Below, one piece after another: positions 60,535-64,000 of a DNA stretch of 64,000 nucleotides. Position 1 is the first letter of the stretch, and the number at the start of each line of letters is the position of its first letter. Under the pieces are notes generated by a model that was not told the DNA's origin, made no database searches, and worked only from the letters and a program-made list of their open reading frames with translations. This DNA is from Pampus argenteus (Eukaryota > Chordata > Actinopteri > Scombriformes > Stromateidae): NCBI GenBank assembly GCA_036937835.1, contig CM072879.1:16733001-16797000 (forward strand), in the 5' to 3' direction. Both the position numbers and the translations under genes were made by a program.

Positions 60535-61125
60535 CACATGTTGCAACACTTTGCTGTACGAGGAACTGGTTGCTGGGTGGAAATGTTTGATTTATTTACA
60601 CATTTATTTGAGGGAAAAAAAAAAGCGTGACCTTTTTCATTCGGTGATGTGTCATAGCTCACACTCACGGTGGCCATAATTTGAGGAATAAAGACTTGGC
60701 GTTAGACACACCAGTGCACCCAGGAAACCACTGCAGGAATATCCACCTTAAACTAAATACAATAAACAATAACAAACAATAATAAACAATACTTTCTAAA
60801 ACACCCATCTTAAATCCTGTAATCTAAAATGATCAAATCTGTCAGAACTTTCTTTAAGCGAGTGGGATGTGAGAACATGCTGCATTATGGGGCGGCGGCC
60901 TTGTTTCGTGGTACTGTCACATATTTATTAAAAGAAATGTGAAAGTGAGCAGGAGGTAAAAAAATTTCCCTCCCCGCTCGTACATCTTTTTTGTCACTAT
61001 GTTAAAGGCTCAACACTTTTTTAACAGAAAAGCTACCGTGGAAAATGTGAGTGTGAATTCAGAAAGGTTGTCTGAAACTAAATATACATGTAGTTTGACC
61101 TATAGATGTGTAGATTAGTAGCACT
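60535..61125. other. intergenic, nothing recognised
   Basis: AT-rich unique-looking sequence with an AATAAACAATAAC tandem near 60760-60790. Confidence 0.5.
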
Positions 61126-61129
61126 CAGA

Positions 61130-61235
61130 CCCTTAACTTAAGTAAAAATACCAACATGCAACATAAAAATAAAAGCCCGATATAAAAATAAAAGTATTAG
61201 TGGCAACATGTACTTAAAGTATTCATTGTATCCCT
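61130..61235. repeat. 'ACTTAAGTAAAA' percomorph repeat fragment
   Basis: CTTAACTTAAGTAAAAATAC, AAGTATTAGTGGCAAC and TACTTAAAGTATTCATTGTA. These are hallmarks of a very common fish repeat built from ACTTAAGTAAAAGTAC-like units. It runs into the foldback at 61240. Confidence 0.6.
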
Positions 61236-61239
61236 GTGA

Positions 61240-61357
61240 CTGATATGTCCTGATGCAGTTAGCATTTGTTAATATTTCTGTCACTTCTGTATATAAAGTA
61301 GCACAAACATGACAGAAGTATTGACGACAGATGCTAACTGCATCAGGAAATATCAGC
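61240..61357. repeat. long foldback with 17-bp perfect core
   Basis: CCTGATGCAGTTAGCAT (61249-61265) and its exact reverse complement ATGCTAACTGCATCAGG (61330-61346) lie in arms of about 48 bp with a few mismatches, including matching CTGATAT and ACTTCTGT blocks. It would fold as a pre-miRNA-like hairpin, but its repeat context argues for a transposon origin. Confidence 0.85.
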
Positions 61358-61389
61358 ACGAGTCCTCGTTTAAGACATTCAAGATTCTG

Positions 61390-61415
61390 TTGTTTGTTTG
61401 TTTGTTTGTTTTTTT
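61390..61415. repeat. (GTTT)n repeat
   Basis: Five GTTT units then a T run. Confidence 0.9.
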
Positions 61416-61419
61416 GCAG

Positions 61420-62235
61420 TCAAAAAAAAAAGTTTTCTTGTTATTTTATCTGGACTGTAGCTGCCAGTTGAGCTAACAGGGAGACATGATGTTAATAAAC
61501 CTGCTCTGCAGAAAACAGGCTACAGGCTCACATTTGCTAACTCGTAAAACAAGCACAGTTTGTGCATTAATTAATATTCTGATATAAAACCAGCAGTTCA
61601 AAAGCCAAATATTATACATTAGTAATATTATACATTATATCATCATAAAAACCAGAAAAAAACATTTGAGAAGCCGCAAACAGTAAATCTCCCTTAAAGA
61701 AAACAACAAAAAACACTTAAATTGTCAAAATTGCTACAGTTTACCTTTATGTTGTTTAACTCATTAATTAAATTAATTACGTTTATATCAGGGACCATGT
61801 GGCCTAAATTAATTACTGCAAACTAATATAAGATGTTTTGTTCTTTTAGCTACAACTACTTTCCATCTACAGTCCTAACATGACAAAATATAATAAATAT
61901 ATTTATGTACATCATATATGTTGTATACATTTAGTACATTTCAAATGTACTAAATCTTTATAGTTTTATGTTTTTTTATAACATTTTATTCTGACATATA
62001 TATATATAATTTGATACCTTTTAAATTAGAAAACAGAAATTTTAATTTAAATGTTTTCCCTACCCTACTTATTTATTACAATTATTATATAAAATAAACA
62101 CCAGAAGATGGTTATTATGTTGCACAGACCCTATAAAATGACGCTTTTCTTGCAGTGTTTTTGAACTGTACTTACATTAGTGGTTGTTTGGAAGTTACAC
62201 TTCACGCATGTTTTGTTATTTACCACCTCGGGCAT
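61420..62235. other. intergenic, very AT-rich
   Basis: Mainly A/T with short TA tracts (near 61998). No feature is recognised. It forms a sharp compositional border with the CpG-rich block after 62240. Confidence 0.6.
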
Positions 62236-62239
62236 CAGT

Positions 62240-62769
62240 CCTGTGTGCAGAAAGGCCCACTGTTCATCCCTGCTGCGGGTTTGTACATGGGAAAGCCCGG
62301 TCGGTAGTGGCGGAGGGGCACAACGTGACCTGACAACAAGGAACCTCCGGGAAAACCGTCAGTCCTAAACTATGTGCAGAGGAGAGGCTGGCTGGGGCTG
62401 CGCCGGGGGAGGTTTACGACAAACGACACGACATGCGGCATCCTCATCGACAGACTACAAACAACGAACGCGCACGTACCCGCGAGAGGATCAGGAAGTC
62501 TTGTCTCGCGAACACGAATCGACACGAGGCTTGAGTTTTAAGTTCCGGTGGCACGATAACAAGTCAGCGGCCGTCGGGAGCCCCCCGCTGCCCGGAGAGG
62601 ACTCCCCGTGGCTGGGAGGCGGAGACGGGACCCCCGTTGACGTCAGTGGGCCTGTCTGTTTCCTGCAATAGAAAGTGAGAGAGAAGGTGAAGGGAGAAAC
62701 ACAGAGCTGCACCCCCCTCTTTACACTAAAGGTGTGTTACAACCCTGACACTAGCTAAAAACTGCACCT
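62240..62769 (+). promoter_or_regulatory. CpG island promoter and 5' exon of next gene (hivep1 by synteny)
   Basis: An abrupt rise in CpG (CGCGCACGTACCCGCGAGAG near 62469, GCGGCCGTCGGGAGCC near 62567), a perfect CRE at 62638-62645 and a GACTCCCCG stretch, then a consensus donor CACCT|GTGAGTATG at 62770. This has the form of a promoter with a noncoding first exon on the plus strand. HIVEP1 follows ADTRP on the same strand as TMEM170B in human and has noncoding 5' exons. The gene name is inference; no coding sequence of it is visible. A minus-strand start is not excluded. Confidence 0.4.
62638..62645. promoter_or_regulatory. palindromic CRE (TGACGTCA)
   Basis: A perfect CREB/ATF site within the CpG-rich block, about 125 bp upstream of the donor at 62770. 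It is the same octamer as in the nedd9 promoter. Confidence 0.5.
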
Positions 62770-63087
62770 GTGAGTATGAATACATTCACTTTGTGTGCGC
62801 TTGTTTTGTTTACCTGCGTGTGTTTTGAGTGAGAGCCGCTGCCGGAGCGGCTTTTCTGTCACTGTGATATAGGTCGCTGTCGGTAGCAGCGGCGCCAGTC
62901 AGACATGCTTTTATCGCTGCCCACCGGACCGGGCTCGGCCTGTCGGTAACTTTAGACGGTCTTTAAAGTCTAGTTGAAGCGGACACAGGCTGCAGGCGCT
63001 GGCAGGTTTTGGCGCAGTGTTGTTTTTTTGTTTTGTTTGTGCGGACTTCTGCAGCAAACCGTGCCCTGAGGAGGCAACTTGTGCTCC

Positions 63088-63113
63088 TTTTTTTTTTTTT
63101 TTTTTTTTTTTTT
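63088..63113. repeat. poly-T tract (T26)
   Basis: The longest homopolymer in the window, inside the CpG-rich block. Confidence 0.95.
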
Positions 63114-63734
63114 GCGCAGCGCTCTTTGTTGCTCTTTTTGCACCACAAGCTGTGTGTGTCAGCTCATGTGTTGTGATAAATGTGTGCATGTGTTGGAGGC
63201 TGAAGGTGGCGTCGCGGAGGGTTTTTGTTGGATGGAGGGGAAGCGTCCCTCTGCTCCGGAGACGGTGAGGGGTTTTCCCTGGCTCCTCCCTCACTTACTG
63301 GGCGTTCACGTGTTGCAGCAGGAACAAAATACGCTATTCCCACGCATTGTTTTTGCTGACTTCATCCCATGCAGCTATATGCACATAGTCCCTTCCTCCA
63401 TCCCCCCTTTTTATTTTTTGGTTTCTGTTTTCATCCTGACTGCACCGGATGAACCAGACGCTGCAACGTGGACAAGAAAAAAAAAAAACACCCAAAAAAA
63501 CATCTTATTATATTTTAATAATTTTGATAATCTTCTAAATTATGTCACACAACCAGACACCGTCTCCCATCGTGCAGTGCGTGCATCGCTTTTACATAAT
63601 GATGCCTCTGATTGATCCTCAGGTGTAAACGGAAATCATCATTAGTCACCTGCACGCGCGTTTCAGTGTGACTCGGTTAGGACGCGGTGTTACAGCGCTT
63701 TCCTTGTGTCACAAGGGTGTTTCCTCAAACATCA

Positions 63735-63790
63735 ACACACACACACACACACACAGAGGCAGACAGACAGACGGACGGACAGACAGACAC
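63735..63790. repeat. (CA)10 and (GACA)n compound repeat
   Basis: A CA run followed by GGCAGACAGACAGACGGACG and further ACAGACAGAC units. Confidence 0.9.
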
Positions 63791-64000
63791 CTCGGGGAAA
63801 ATGTGCACGTCTCTCTCTCCTCCGCCTCATCTGCGCCGTCGTACCTGCACCAAAACAAAAAATTGTGCATCACTGACTGCTTCAGCCAGGTGAGAAGCTC
63901 TCCGTGTTCCTGTCGTGTGACCTGAATGTGTGTGTGTGTGTTTTATTATTATTTTTTTGTATGAACCCGGTGCAGTTCTCCGGCAGTGCACAGCGAGTCC

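Larger units (their letters stand above)
62770..64000 (+). other. CpG-rich probable 5' region or intron of the next gene
   Basis: GC-rich DNA with a T26 tract (63088-63113), an A-rich run (63478) and CA/GACA repeats (63735-63790). A second good donor, CAGCCAG|GTGAGA, occurs at 63890 and could end an alternative first exon. The 178-residue frame at 63079 begins with the T-tract (poly-Phe) and has no domain, so I do not call it a gene. Confidence 0.35.

Noticed and set aside
62596..62608. Kappa-B-like GAGGACTCCCCG in the right-hand CpG island, hinting at hivep1 self-regulation
   Set aside because: One mismatch to the 10-base consensus in GC-rich DNA is expected by chance, and the gene identity itself is unproven.
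63079..63615. 178-codon open frame, the longest in the window
   Set aside because: It begins with poly-Phe from the T26 tract and ends in A-rich low-complexity DNA, with no domain. A leader or intron of the next gene is likelier.
1..64000. tRNA, rRNA, CRISPR, phage, operon or retroviral gene content
   Set aside because: I looked for tRNA B-box patterns, repeat-spacer arrays and long reverse transcriptase or integrase frames, and saw none.

Overview
This is a stretch of vertebrate nuclear DNA, almost certainly from a ray-finned (percomorph-like) fish. The coding sequence is interrupted by GT-AG introns. The intergenic space is AT-rich and dense in CA, GT, TA, GAA and TTGG microsatellites, and it carries many fragments of interspersed repeats that I recognise as typical of teleosts. 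There is no operon structure, no run of bacterial genes and no CRISPR array. Nearly all open frames longer than 60 codons are chance frames.

Two genes can be supported, arranged head to head. At the left edge on the minus strand is the first coding exon of nedd9: four codons (M-K-Y-K), a GTAAGT donor, and a GC-rich promoter with a perfect CRE. In the middle on the plus strand is a complete three-exon tmem170b, coding 35547-41977, with a long 3' UTR ending near an AATAAA at about 45463. Human chromosome 6p24 has the same divergent pair, and this conserved order supports both calls. The 34 kb between them has no recognisable exon. It holds microsatellites, repeat copies, small hairpins, and two GC-rich islets (about 10.95-11.17 kb and 18.9-19.2 kb) that could be alternative promoters or noncoding exons. 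The 19 kb islet has a TATA box and a DR1-type nuclear receptor half-site pair.

Downstream of tmem170b (45.5-62.2 kb) I could not recognise a gene, apart from one exon-like 50-bp segment at 50797. In human, ADTRP lies here, but I found no sign of it. From about 62.2 kb to the right edge the DNA becomes CpG-rich, with a second perfect CRE and consensus splice donors at 62770 and 63890. This is probably the 5' end of the next plus-strand gene. By human synteny that would be hivep1, but nothing coding is visible to prove it.

I found no new multi-gene system. The points most worth a second look are: the strong 36-codon upstream ORF and competing starts of tmem170b; the poly-T tracts just inside both tmem170b introns; a foldback repeat in its 3' UTR; several interspersed families with multiple copies in this one window; the orphan exon candidate at 50.8 kb; and the TATA/DR1 islet.
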